Source: JAVJUV01 sp040220415
GTDB taxonomy: Bacteria > Pseudomonadota > Alphaproteobacteria > Rhodobacterales > Rhodobacteraceae
Direction of reading: 5' to 3'
Length of the DNA: 64,000 nucleotides
NCBI GenBank assembly: GCA_040220415.1
Contig: JAVJUV010000066.1
Location: forward strand, 50,571-114,570
The position numbers were made by a program, and so were the translations under genes. This document shows, one piece after another, positions 1 through 8,399 of the stretch; position 1 is the first letter of the stretch; the number at the start of each line of letters is the position of its first letter. The notes beneath the pieces were generated by a model, which ran no database searches, had not been told where the DNA came from, and worked only from the letters and a program-made list of their open reading frames with translations.

Positions 1-89
1 AAACCCTGACCCTGGCCTTGGCCTTGTCCCTGACCTTGCCCTTGGCCTTGGCCTTGACCCTGACCTTGTCCCTGACCGGATTCCGGCAT
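1..89 (-). CDS. Gly-Gln dipeptide-repeat protein, N-terminal fragment
   Basis: A minus-strand reading frame opens with ATG at 89 and runs off the left edge. It encodes Met-Pro-Glu-Ser followed by twelve consecutive Gly-Gln dipeptides. A good ribosome site (GAGAGGTG, 4-5 nt upstream of the ATG) supports the start. Codons for Gly and Gln alternate between synonyms (GGT/GGC/GGA/GGG, CAG/CAA), so the peptide repeat is kept while the DNA drifts, which favours a real coding region over a simple DNA repeat. No function can be assigned; such tracts are low-complexity and probably disordered. The rest of the protein is outside the window. Confidence 0.6.
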   Translation of the reverse strand, partial: MPESGQGQGQGQGQGQGQGQGQGQGQGQG

Positions 90-318
90 CTTTCACCTCT
101 CACCAATGGCTTTCGCCCAAGATTGAGGCGTCGCCCCCCGCGGCCACAAGAACGGCCCGCGTGAAACGCTCGATTTTCACGATTAATTCACGAATCACAC
201 CGATCCGTTACCCGTTTCCTAACTTTCTTGAAAACTCGGGTTACCCGTGGTCAACTTTTGCAGGAACTTATTGGCGCGGTGCTGGGTGTGCGCGTTCGCC
301 AGCAGGGGATAGAGCAAG

Positions 319-1926
319 GTGTCTGAAGACAAGAAATTCATCCTCGTCCTCTATGGACGCTTTACGTTCACAGCGCCCGATGGCCGCGACGTCGCACCCA
401 AAAGCGCCAAATCTCAAGCCCTTGTCGCGCTTGTGGCCACCAGCGAAGGCAAGGGGCGGGGACGCCTCTGGCTCCAGAAACGGCTCTGGCCCAACAGCGA
501 TCCCGAACGTGCCGCGGTCAGTCTGCGCCAATCGCTCAGCGAGATCCGCCGCGCGCTCGACGAGGACCGCGACCTCCTGATCTCCGACCGCCGCAGCGTC
601 TCGCTCGACCTGACGCGCATCGACATCGCCCCGGCCTTGCCCGGCGCCGAATTCCTCGAAGGTGTCGGCCTCTCGGGCGCCGATCACGGTATCGGCGACT
701 GGCTGGAACGCCAGCGGCAAGGCCTGTCGCAACCGCTGTCCTCGCCCCAGGCGCCGCCGCCGCAGCGCAGCCTGCCGGCGAAACCCATCGTCATCTTCCG
801 CACCCGCAGCGACAGGGGCAGCGACCTCGAACTGGTCGAGGACATCTTCGTCGACTGCGTTGCCCGCAGCCTGCGCGAGACGCTTCTGGTCGATGTCCAT
901 ATCGGCGACGCGCCGTCCATCCCGTCCTCGGCCTTCCGGGTCGAGGTCCAGTCCTACCGCCAGGAGGGCGCCCGCGTCGGACTTCGGGCCCGCATCAACC
1001 AGGGTCAGCCCACCGTGCTGGTCTGGTCGGGCATGACCTCGACGCAGCTTCACGGCGCGCCGCCGGTCGAGGATCTGGAAATCGTGTCGCTCGGCAACCA
1101 GCTCATCGACGCGCTGGCCGACGCGATGACGGTCAGGATCGCCGATTCGCAGGACGTCCGCGATGCCAACATGCTGACGCGCCTCGCCATCCGCCGCGTC
1201 TTCTGCCTGCGCCCCGACGCGCTGCGCGAGGCCGACGAGATGCTGGCCCGCGCGCAGGAACTCGGCCCCCGCGCCCTGACCGGCGCCTGGCGGGCGCAGC
1301 TTCGCCTCATCCAGCACGTCGAGCTGCACCCCGACCGCTCCGAAAGCCTGTCGGACGAGGCCCGCGTCTTCTGCCGCGAGGCGCTGGAGTTGGAACCGCT
1401 CAACTCGATGGTGCTCGCCGCCGTGGCCAACACGCGCCTTGTCCTCGACAAGGACGTCAGCGCCTGCATGGAACTGGCCCGCCGCAGCGTCTCGCTGAAC
1501 CCCTCGAACCCGCTGGCGTGGAACAGCCTCGCCACCGCCAAACTCTATGCCGGCGACATCGGCGAGGCGCACGCGCTCGCCGTCCGCGCCCAGCGCATGA
1601 GCTCCGGCTCGCCCTTCGGCCACTGGTGGGATTTCGGGCGCTGCCTGACCGCCGCGCTGACCGGCCGCCGCGAAGAGGCGATGCGCCTGGCCGAGGCCGC
1701 GCACGCCCTCTCGCCCGAGTTTCGCCCGCCCCTGCGCTACCTCACAGCACTCTACGCCGCCGCCGACCGGCCCGAGGACGCGCGCCGCGTCGGCGAACGG
1801 CTCAAGAAACTCGAACCGGACTTCAGCTTCCAGCGCATGGCCACCGACGCCAGCTATCCGGTCTCGCCGCTGCGCTGGAGCGGCCTGCTCGATGCCGACC
1901 GCCTCATGGACCTCGAAGAACGCTGA
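319..1926 (+). CDS. Winged-helix (SARP/BTAD-like) regulator with TPR-rich C-terminus
   Basis: The 535-residue protein starts with GTG, preceded by AGGGGAT. Residues about 8-95 look like an OmpR/SARP-type winged helix (LYGRFTF, then a region rich in Arg and the segment RLWLQKRLWP followed by SLRQSLSEIRRAL), the pattern of transcriptional activators that carry DNA binding at the N-terminus. Residues about 270-500 form helical repeats with TPR spacing (ALELEPLNS, SVSLNPSNPLAWNSLA). The middle resembles the adenylate-cyclase-like region of CadC-type regulators, but there is no membrane segment. It is probably a cytosolic transcription factor; its targets are unknown. It converges on the HExxH protein gene with a 7-bp gap, so it is not in an operon with its right neighbour. 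Confidence 0.7.
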   Translation: MSEDKKFILVLYGRFTFTAPDGRDVAPKSAKSQALVALVATSEGKGRGRLWLQKRLWPNSDPERAAVSLRQSLSEIRRALDEDRDLLISDRRSVSLDLTRIDIAPALPGAEFLEGVGLSGADHGIGDWLERQRQGLSQPLSSPQAPPPQRSLPAKPIVIFRTRSDRGSDLELVEDIFVDCVARSLRETLLVDVHIGDAPSIPSSAFRVEVQSYRQEGARVGLRARINQGQPTVLVWSGMTSTQLHGAPPVEDLEIVSLGNQLIDALADAMTVRIADSQDVRDANMLTRLAIRRVFCLRPDALREADEMLARAQELGPRALTGAWRAQLRLIQHVELHPDRSESLSDEARVFCREALELEPLNSMVLAAVANTRLVLDKDVSACMELARRSVSLNPSNPLAWNSLATAKLYAGDIGEAHALAVRAQRMSSGSPFGHWWDFGRCLTAALTGRREEAMRLAEAAHALSPEFRPPLRYLTALYAAADRPEDARRVGERLKKLEPDFSFQRMATDASYPVSPLRWSGLLDADRLMDLEER

Positions 1927-1933
1927 GACCGTT

Positions 1934-2632
1934 CTACCGCGCGAACGAGAAACGCCCCGCGACGATCTCCGCCACCAGGGCGCAGCCGTTGCCCTCCAGC
2001 CGGAAATGCTGCCAGGCGTTGGTCGCGAATTTCCGCGGCGCCATGCCGTAGATCCAGATATCGATCAGGCCCGGCTTCGGCGGCAGACTGACCGGCGCGG
2101 CCCCAATCAGCACCTCGCGCCACGCTGCGTCCATGTGTTCCAGTTCCAGGGCGGCGGCGATGTATTCCTGGTCCACGATGTCGATCTGGCGGTCGCCCGC
2201 GGTCTGCGCCACCAGCGCATGGGCCAGTTCGTGGGCAAGAAGCGATGCAAGCAGCACCTCGGCAGGCAACAGCGCATAGGGATCATCCGGCGGCAGCGCG
2301 TCGCCGAATGCGCCCGGCTCGGTGATCCTGATGACATCGAAGCTGCAATCGAAATAGGACAGGCACGTGCCGATCGGATGCGAGATCCCGTGCATCACCT
2401 CAACCGCGATGGGCCGATCCTGAACAAGACCGCAACCCAACATCATCTCGCGCGCATCCAGCAGGTCGTCGCAGATCTCCGACCCAAGCGCCTCCGACGG
2501 CGCGTCGATTGCGAAAGCCCCGTCGCCGCAGGACAGAGCGCCGCCGATGGCCTGACCGCTCAGGCCGACCAGCAACGCCACCGCCAACCGGAACTGCACA
2601 GTTGCTCTCGAAACCGCCCGCATCATCGTCAA
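1934..2632 (-). CDS. Exported HExxH-motif protein, putative zinc metalloprotease-like
   Basis: This 232-residue product begins with a signal-peptide-like stretch (basic start, hydrophobic residues about 16-33, small residues before Cys35). It carries HELAH at residues 134-138 within a hydrophobic helix, the zinc-binding signature of many metallopeptidases. Several cysteines (35, 54, 67, 90, 96) could form disulfides in the periplasm. The frame opens with TTG at 2632, whose bases overlap the TGA of the HyuB-like gene; ATG codons at 2626 and 2623 are alternatives. It is the last gene of the operon 6832-1934. Substrate and physiological role are unknown, and proteolysis is inferred only from the motif. 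Confidence 0.6.
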   Translation of the reverse strand: MTMMRAVSRATVQFRLAVALLVGLSGQAIGGALSCGDGAFAIDAPSEALGSEICDDLLDAREMMLGCGLVQDRPIAVEVMHGISHPIGTCLSYFDCSFDVIRITEPGAFGDALPPDDPYALLPAEVLLASLLAHELAHALVAQTAGDRQIDIVDQEYIAAALELEHMDAAWREVLIGAAPVSLPPKPGLIDIWIYGMAPRKFATNAWQHFRLEGNGCALVAEIVAGRFSFAR

Positions 2633-4377
2633 ACGCCGCCGCGCCGCGCTTTCCGCAACTCTTGCGTCCGCGCCAGGTCGACCGCGCCCCCGTCCAGCAC
2701 CACCCCGAACAGCGTTCCGGCCTCATCCCCGGTGTAGCGCCCCAGCGCCACATCCCGCGCCACGGCTTCCGGATCGCGCTCCAGCGGATCGCCGTATCCG
2801 CCGCCGCCCGGCGTCCTGACCCGCACCCGGTCGCCCGCAGACAGGGGAATGTCCTGCTCCTTCGACAGATGCACCGGCACATGCCGGACACCGTCCCGCC
2901 AGACCTCCACCATGTTCGTCGCCCCGTCGGCACCCCCCAGCGCGCCCTGCGGCCCGAACCGCCCGTGATCCATCACGAAACTCGCCAGCGCCGTGCCGCG
3001 CCTCAACTCGATCTCGTAATCCAGTCCGAACCCGCCCCGGTGCCGCCCCGCGCCGCCCGAGCCCTCGCGCAGCGCATAGCGGCGATATAGCACCGGAAAG
3101 GTCTGCTCCATGATCTCGACCGGCGGCGCCTTCGAGATCCCGATGGTCGAGCACCCGTTCGTCAGCCCGTCATGGTCGGCGTTGCCGCCATAACCGCCGC
3201 CCGACAACTGGTACATGACGTAATCGCGCCCCCGCGCCGGATCATGCCCGCCCAGCGCGAAGTTCCCGCTTGTGCCCGCCGGCGCGGCGGTGACGCGGTG
3301 GGGCAGGGCCTGCACCATCGCGGCGAAAACCGCCTCGGCGATCCGCTGGCTGACCTCGGCCGCGCAGCCCGAGACGGGCCGGGGATAGCGCGCATCCAGA
3401 AACGTCCCCTCGATCCCGGTGATCTCCAGTGGATCGAACGCGCCCGCGCTGATCGGCACTTCGGGAAAGATGTGGCGCATCGCCAGGTAGACGCTCGACA
3501 GCGTCGTCGCCCGCACCGAGTTCATCGGCCCCCGACAGGGCGGGGCAGAGCCGGTGAAATCGAACCGCGCGCGCCCGCCCGCCACCGTCACCGCCAGCCG
3601 GATCGCCAGGGGTTCGTCCACCACGCCGTCAGAATCCACCCAGGCCACCGCCTCGTAGGTGCCGTCCGGCGTTTCCGACAGGAACGCCCCCATCTGGTCG
3701 GCTGCCCGCCGCCTCAGTTCCGCAATCGCCTCGGCCACCGTCTCGTCGCCGTAGCGGTCCAGCAAGGCGCCCAGCCGCTCCTCGCCCACCAGAAGCGCCG
3801 AAGCCTGTGCCTTGACGTCGCCGATCCGCTGATCCGCCACGCGGATGTTGGAACAGATGATCTGGTAGATCTCCTGGTCCATCACGCCCTTCTTGAACAG
3901 CTTCACCGGCGGCAGCCGCAGCCCTTCCTGCTCCACGGCGGTCGCCGACGCCGAAAACCCGCCCGGCACGGCGCCGCCCGTGTCGGGCCAGTGCCCGGTG
4001 TTCGACAGCCAGCAGAAGATCTCGCCACCCCGGTAGAACGGGCGCGCAAACCGCACGTCCATCAGGTGCGTGCCCCCCAGGTAGGGGTCGTTGACGATAT
4101 AGATGTCGCCTTCCTCGGGTGCCGCCGTCATCCCCGACGCGATCCGCTCGACCAGTTGCCGGGTGGAATCCTGCATCGTGCCGACGAAGACGGGCAGGCC
4201 GCCCGCGCCCTGGGCGATCAGCGAGCCATCCACGGCGGAATAGATCCCGTCCGACCGGTCGTTCGCCTCGGCGATGACAGGCGAAAAGGCCGCCCGCGAG
4301 AACGTCAGGTCCATCTCGTCGCAAACCTGGCCCAACCCGGCCTGGATGACGGTCAACGTGATCGGATCGAGGCTCAC
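2629..4377 (-). CDS. Hydantoinase B/oxoprolinase family protein (HyuB-like)
   Basis: The 582-residue protein shows the HyuB family pattern: LDPITLTVIQAGLGQVCDEM at the N-terminus, NDPYLGGTHLMD near residue 95, and the Gly-rich C-terminal motif TPGGGGYGDP. HyuB-type subunits work with HyuA-type ATPases to open cyclic amides (N-methylhydantoin, 5-oxoproline) or carboxylate acetone/acetophenone. The start is GTG at 4377, overlapping the TGA of the DUF1801 gene as GTGA, so translation is probably coupled. Here the HyuA and HyuB halves are separate genes flanking a small gene, unlike the fused eukaryotic oxoprolinase. The substrate cannot be read from the sequence. Confidence 0.88.
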   Translation of the reverse strand: MSLDPITLTVIQAGLGQVCDEMDLTFSRAAFSPVIAEANDRSDGIYSAVDGSLIAQGAGGLPVFVGTMQDSTRQLVERIASGMTAAPEEGDIYIVNDPYLGGTHLMDVRFARPFYRGGEIFCWLSNTGHWPDTGGAVPGGFSASATAVEQEGLRLPPVKLFKKGVMDQEIYQIICSNIRVADQRIGDVKAQASALLVGEERLGALLDRYGDETVAEAIAELRRRAADQMGAFLSETPDGTYEAVAWVDSDGVVDEPLAIRLAVTVAGGRARFDFTGSAPPCRGPMNSVRATTLSSVYLAMRHIFPEVPISAGAFDPLEITGIEGTFLDARYPRPVSGCAAEVSQRIAEAVFAAMVQALPHRVTAAPAGTSGNFALGGHDPARGRDYVMYQLSGGGYGGNADHDGLTNGCSTIGISKAPPVEIMEQTFPVLYRRYALREGSGGAGRHRGGFGLDYEIELRRGTALASFVMDHGRFGPQGALGGADGATNMVEVWRDGVRHVPVHLSKEQDIPLSAGDRVRVRTPGGGGYGDPLERDPEAVARDVALGRYTGDEAGTLFGVVLDGGAVDLARTQELRKARRGGV

Positions 4378-4787
4378 GCCCGTGCCCTCCGCTTGTCCCT
4401 ATGATACGTCAGCGCCCGCGACAGGCAAAGCGCCAGCGCCGGATGGTCCGCCGCCGCCCCGGGCAGCAGGGCCCGGTTCCCAAGATAGCCGAAGGCGTCG
4501 GGGAAATCGCGCCGGAAGCCATCGACAAGCGTGGTCTGACAATTGAAGAAGACCGCCGGCTCCTCGCCGCTCAGCCCCAGCCGGATCGTGGTCCCGGTTC
4601 TCGCCGCCTCGGTCAGATAGGCGGGCTCCGCCCACTTCAGCGTCTCGGTTAGCGGCCCGGTGCCGGTTTCTTCGGCCAACGCAAAGATCCGCGCCCGCAC
4701 TTTCATCAGCGTGCGCCGGGCAGGCGGCGGAAACCGCGCGAAAGCCTCGGCCACGTCATCCGGCATCGGCGGCGCGCGCTCCGTCAT
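4374..4787 (-). CDS. DUF1801 domain protein
   Basis: The 137-residue protein begins at ATG 4787, overlapping the HyuA-like stop as ATGA; an open frame extends further upstream but lies inside hyuA and is not needed. Features of the DUF1801 (YdhG-like) fold are visible: LKWAEPAYLTE, RLGLSGEEPAVFFNCQTTLV and a C-terminal ALCLSRALTYHR. The family is small and its biochemical role is not established. Its position between the two hydantoinase subunit genes, with overlaps on both sides, suggests co-expression with them, but no functional link is known. Confidence 0.75.
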   Translation of the reverse strand: MTERAPPMPDDVAEAFARFPPPARRTLMKVRARIFALAEETGTGPLTETLKWAEPAYLTEAARTGTTIRLGLSGEEPAVFFNCQTTLVDGFRRDFPDAFGYLGNRALLPGAAADHPALALCLSRALTYHRDKRRARA

Positions 4788-6832
4788 GGGCCAACCCTGA
4801 CGATCAGGTTGCCCAGCGCGTCGCCCTCGGCCTTGTTGCCCGGTTCCAGCAGCAGCGTCGTGTCCATCTGCTCCACCAGCGCCGGCCCCTCGATCCGCGC
4901 ATCCAGCGGCAGGTGGTCGCGCCAGTAGACCGGCGCGTCGTGCGCGCCACCCTCCGTCACCAGCCGCCGCACACCCGTCCGGGCCGCGTCCACCGTGGCC
5001 TTGCGGCCCGCCGGATCGATCAGCCGCGACAGATCCGCCACCGGCCGCCGCCCCACCACGCTGGTCGAGACATTCACCACGTTGGCCTCGATCCGCTCCA
5101 GTTCCACCCGGAAGCGGTTGAAATAGACGCGTTCGAACGCCGCCCGGATCCGTTCCACGCTCCAACCCGGATCGGGCACCTCGACGCGCAGAAGATGCGT
5201 CTGCCCCACGAACTGCATGTCCAGCGAATAGTGGCACACGATCTCCTCGACCGCCACGCGTTCGGCCTCGACCAGCGCGCGCCCGCGCGCCGCCTGATCG
5301 GCGAATACCGCCTCCAGCTCGCCCTCGGCCAAAGACCGCAAGGGGCGGTTCACCGTCTGTACGAAATCATGGCGCAGATCGGCGGCGACGCAGCCGATGG
5401 CGTTGGTGATGCCGGGACGGGCAGGGACCAGCACCCGGGGCAAGCCCAACTCGCGCGCCATCGCGGTTGCGTGAAGCGGCCCCGCGCCGCCGAAGGCGAA
5501 CAGCGTGAAATCCCTCGGGTCCGCTCCCAGCGAGACCGAGACCATCCGGACAGCACCCGCCATCTTCAGGTTGGCCACCCGGATCACCGCCAGCGCGGCA
5601 TCCTCGACCGACAACCCCAGCGGCCCCGCGATCTTCTTGCCGAAGACCTCGCGCACCGCCTCCAGCGTCACGCCGCCCGTCACCGCCAGCCGCGCCGGAT
5701 CGAGCCGCCCGAGCAGCAGGTTGGCGTCCGAGATCGTCGGCTCCGTCCCGCCCCGGCCATAGCAGATCGGCCCCGGATCGGCTCCGGCGCTCTGCGGCCC
5801 CACTTCCAGCAGGCCCGCCGCGTTCACCCGCGCGATCGACCCGCCTCCCGCGCCCACGGTGCGCACATCCACCATCGGCACGTGGATCGGCATCGCGTAC
5901 TCGATCTCGATCTCGTTCGAGACCAGCGGCTGCGCATCCCGGATCAGCGCCACGTCGGTCGAGGTGCCGCCCATGTCATAGGTAATCAGGTTGCCCAGCC
6001 CGGCCGCCTTGCCCGTCGCCGCCGCCGCCATCACGCCCGAGGCGGGCCCCGACATCACCGTCTTGGCCGCTTCCTCGGCCACGCGCGCCGCCGACACCGT
6101 GCCGCCGTTGCCGTTCATCACCAGCAGATCGCCGCGATAGCCCTTGGCCGCCAGCTCCTCGCGCAGCCGCCTGATATAGCGCGCCAGAATGGGCTGCACG
6201 CTGGCATTGACCGCCGCCGTCACGCCCCGCTCGTATTCCCGCGTCTCGGACAACAGCGCATGTCCCATGGTCACGTGATCGGGAAAGAACTGCGACAGGA
6301 TCTCGCCCGCCCGCCGCTCGTGCGCGGGGTTGGCATAGGCGTGCAGGAAATGCACCACCACCGCCTCGCATCCGGCATCCTTCAGCCGGGCGCCGGCCGC
6401 CCGCACCGCGTCCTCGTCCAGCGCCACAACGACCTCGCCGCCCGCGTCCATCCGCTCGGGCACCTCTAGCCGCAGGGTGCGGGGAATGATCGGCGTGAAT
6501 TCCCCCTTCATGCCGTAGGCCTGCGGCCGGGTCCGCCGCCCCAGTTCCAGCACGTCTCGGAAACCTTGGGTCGTGACCAGCCCGGTCCGCGACAGCTTGC
6601 GCTCCAGCACCGCATTCGTCGTCGTGGTCGTTCCGTGCACGATCAGGTCGACCGCGCTGACATCGATCCCGGCTTCCTCCAACGCGTCCAGAACCCCGAA
6701 AGCCTGGTTCTCCGGCGTCGACGGCACCTTGGCCAGCCGCACGTCGCCGGTCGTCGCGTCGATCTCGACCAGATCGGTGAACGTGCCGCCCACGTCGACA
6801 CCCACCACCCGCCCGGTCCCGTCCTTCACCAT
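4784..6832 (-). CDS. Hydantoinase/oxoprolinase subunit A (HyuA-like)
   Basis: This 682-residue protein has the ASKHA-type phosphate-binding loop GVDVGGTFTDLVEI at residues 11-24, then HGTTTTTNAVLER, the central DMGGTSTDVALI and the FGGAGPLHATAMARELG segment, all typical of HyuA/acetone carboxylase beta-type ATPases. It should use ATP to activate a cyclic amide or ketone substrate together with the HyuB-like product. The ATG at 6832 is the operon's first start codon; the 118 bp to the divergent gene at 6951 must hold the promoter. The order HyuA-DUF1801-HyuB-HExxH is read from four start/stop overlaps. The exact substrate is unknown. Confidence 0.9.
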   Translation of the reverse strand: MVKDGTGRVVGVDVGGTFTDLVEIDATTGDVRLAKVPSTPENQAFGVLDALEEAGIDVSAVDLIVHGTTTTTNAVLERKLSRTGLVTTQGFRDVLELGRRTRPQAYGMKGEFTPIIPRTLRLEVPERMDAGGEVVVALDEDAVRAAGARLKDAGCEAVVVHFLHAYANPAHERRAGEILSQFFPDHVTMGHALLSETREYERGVTAAVNASVQPILARYIRRLREELAAKGYRGDLLVMNGNGGTVSAARVAEEAAKTVMSGPASGVMAAAATGKAAGLGNLITYDMGGTSTDVALIRDAQPLVSNEIEIEYAMPIHVPMVDVRTVGAGGGSIARVNAAGLLEVGPQSAGADPGPICYGRGGTEPTISDANLLLGRLDPARLAVTGGVTLEAVREVFGKKIAGPLGLSVEDAALAVIRVANLKMAGAVRMVSVSLGADPRDFTLFAFGGAGPLHATAMARELGLPRVLVPARPGITNAIGCVAADLRHDFVQTVNRPLRSLAEGELEAVFADQAARGRALVEAERVAVEEIVCHYSLDMQFVGQTHLLRVEVPDPGWSVERIRAAFERVYFNRFRVELERIEANVVNVSTSVVGRRPVADLSRLIDPAGRKATVDAARTGVRRLVTEGGAHDAPVYWRDHLPLDARIEGPALVEQMDTTLLLEPGNKAEGDALGNLIVRVGP

Positions 6833-6950
6833 TGCCTAAGCCGCCCTGTTTTCCGGTCGCGATGGTCTGAAGACCCCGGCGGATTGTCAATCGCGCAAGT
6901 CCCTGAGTTTCGGGCTTTTCGGAACGGCGAAATCATATAGGCTTCGCGCA

Positions 6951-8297
6951 ATGCGACGCCGCCTGACACTCTCCGCCGCCGTCCTCGCCCTTCCCGAAGC
7001 GGCGCGCGCCCACGCCTCCGAGGGCGGTTTCGTGCTGCTCCTGCCAACGGATGTCTATGTCATCGGCGGGGCATTGGTCGTCGCCCTGACGGTCGGGCTT
7101 CTGGCCATCGCGCCGAACTGGTCGCCGGAACGCCTGCTGCGCCCGTTCCTGCCGCTTCCGGCGCTTCCGAACGGGCTCAGGCCCTACACCCAAACTCTTG
7201 CGCTGGTGCTTCTGGCCTTCATGCTCTGGTCCGGCGCCTTCGGGGCCACCGATCCGCTGAGAAACCCGCTGACGCTCGGTCTCTGGACGGTCTTCTGGGT
7301 CGGGCTGGTGGGCGTGCAGGCGCTTGCCTTCGACATCTGGCGCTGGGTCAACCCCTTCGCCGCGCTCTGCCGCCTCGTCACGGCGGTCGCGGCCAGGCCG
7401 CCGCTTGCGCGCTACAGCCCCAGCGGATGGGCGGCCGTCATCCTCTTCGTCACCTTCGCGGGTTTTCTTCTGGCCGACCCGGCGCCCAGCGATCCCGGGC
7501 GTCTGGCCGTGTTCGCCACCGGCTACGTCGCCTTCACCGCGCTGGCGATCAGTGTCTATGGCCCGCGCTGGCTGCTAAGGGGGGAATTCCTGACCGTGCT
7601 CATGCGCACATATCGCCAGACCGCGCTGGCCGGTTCCCGCCGGCTGGGGCCGAACGGCTGGCGCATCCTGCGCCTCGGCGTCCCCTCGCTGCCCATCGCC
7701 GTCTTCATGCTGATCCTGCTCGGCTCGGGCAGCTTCGACGGCGTGAACGAGACCTTCTGGTGGCTGGGCATCCTCGGCGTCAACCCGCTCGAGTTTCCCG
7801 GCCGTTCCGCCGTGATCGGCCCGACGGTCGCGGGCCTCCTGACGATGAACGCCGCCCTGATCCTGGCCTACGCCGTCTCGATCCGCGCGGGCCTGGCGCT
7901 TGCCGGCAACGACGTCTCCTTCGCACGGGCCTTCCGCGTCTTCGCACCCTCGATCCTGCCCATTGCGGCGGGTTATCACGTCGCGCATTACCTCACGAGT
8001 TTTCTCGTGGACGGTCAGCACGTTCTCAGCCTTCTCTCATACGCCGCCGGGCAGGGCGAACGCCCGGTAACCACCGGCTTCTTCAACCGCCTCGACACCG
8101 TGCGCATCATCTGGCTGACGCAGGCCGGCGCGGTCGTCCTTGGCCACGTCATCGCGATTCTCGCCGCCCACGCGCTGGCGCTCCGCGTTTTCCCCGACCC
8201 GCGCCGCGCGACGCTCAGCCAGTTGCCGCTGGCGCTCTTCATGGTGGGCTATACCGTCTTCGGCCTCTGGCTGCTGGCCGCGCCGAAAGGCGCGTAA
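6951..8297 (+). CDS. Polytopic membrane protein of unknown function
   Basis: The 448-residue product is almost entirely hydrophobic, with about 11-12 predicted membrane helices beginning near residue 35 after a signal-like N-terminus (cleavage could follow ARAHA). Motifs include LLLPTDVYVIGGALVV near the start, a WRWVNPF segment and YHVAHYLTSFLVDGQ in a later loop, with His residues that could bind metal or substrate. Similar proteins are sometimes named fenitrothion hydrolase in databases, but I see no catalytic signature supporting that. The gene precedes the Tat-exported binding protein by 102 bp on the same strand, so the two may act together in transport. Confidence 0.6.
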   Translation: MRRRLTLSAAVLALPEAARAHASEGGFVLLLPTDVYVIGGALVVALTVGLLAIAPNWSPERLLRPFLPLPALPNGLRPYTQTLALVLLAFMLWSGAFGATDPLRNPLTLGLWTVFWVGLVGVQALAFDIWRWVNPFAALCRLVTAVAARPPLARYSPSGWAAVILFVTFAGFLLADPAPSDPGRLAVFATGYVAFTALAISVYGPRWLLRGEFLTVLMRTYRQTALAGSRRLGPNGWRILRLGVPSLPIAVFMLILLGSGSFDGVNETFWWLGILGVNPLEFPGRSAVIGPTVAGLLTMNAALILAYAVSIRAGLALAGNDVSFARAFRVFAPSILPIAAGYHVAHYLTSFLVDGQHVLSLLSYAAGQGERPVTTGFFNRLDTVRIIWLTQAGAVVLGHVIAILAAHALALRVFPDPRRATLSQLPLALFMVGYTVFGLWLLAAPKGA

Positions 8298-8399
8298 TTC
8301 GGGCGGTTCGCGAACGAGAAAGCATTGGACAGACACGCGCGCGCCTTGCAGACTTGGGCCAAAGCGCGGCCCTCGGGGCCGTAGAACAGGGAGAAGACC

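Noticed and set aside
1..80. CRISPR-like or satellite repeat at the left edge
   Set aside because: Units are six bases with no spacers and translate to a dipeptide repeat, so it is coding. No CRISPR array was seen in the window.
268..1704. Long minus-strand frame of 478 codons opposite the TPR regulator
   Set aside because: It is antisense to a well-supported gene, has low-complexity Arg/Gly/Ala content and no ribosome site; typical for GC-rich DNA.
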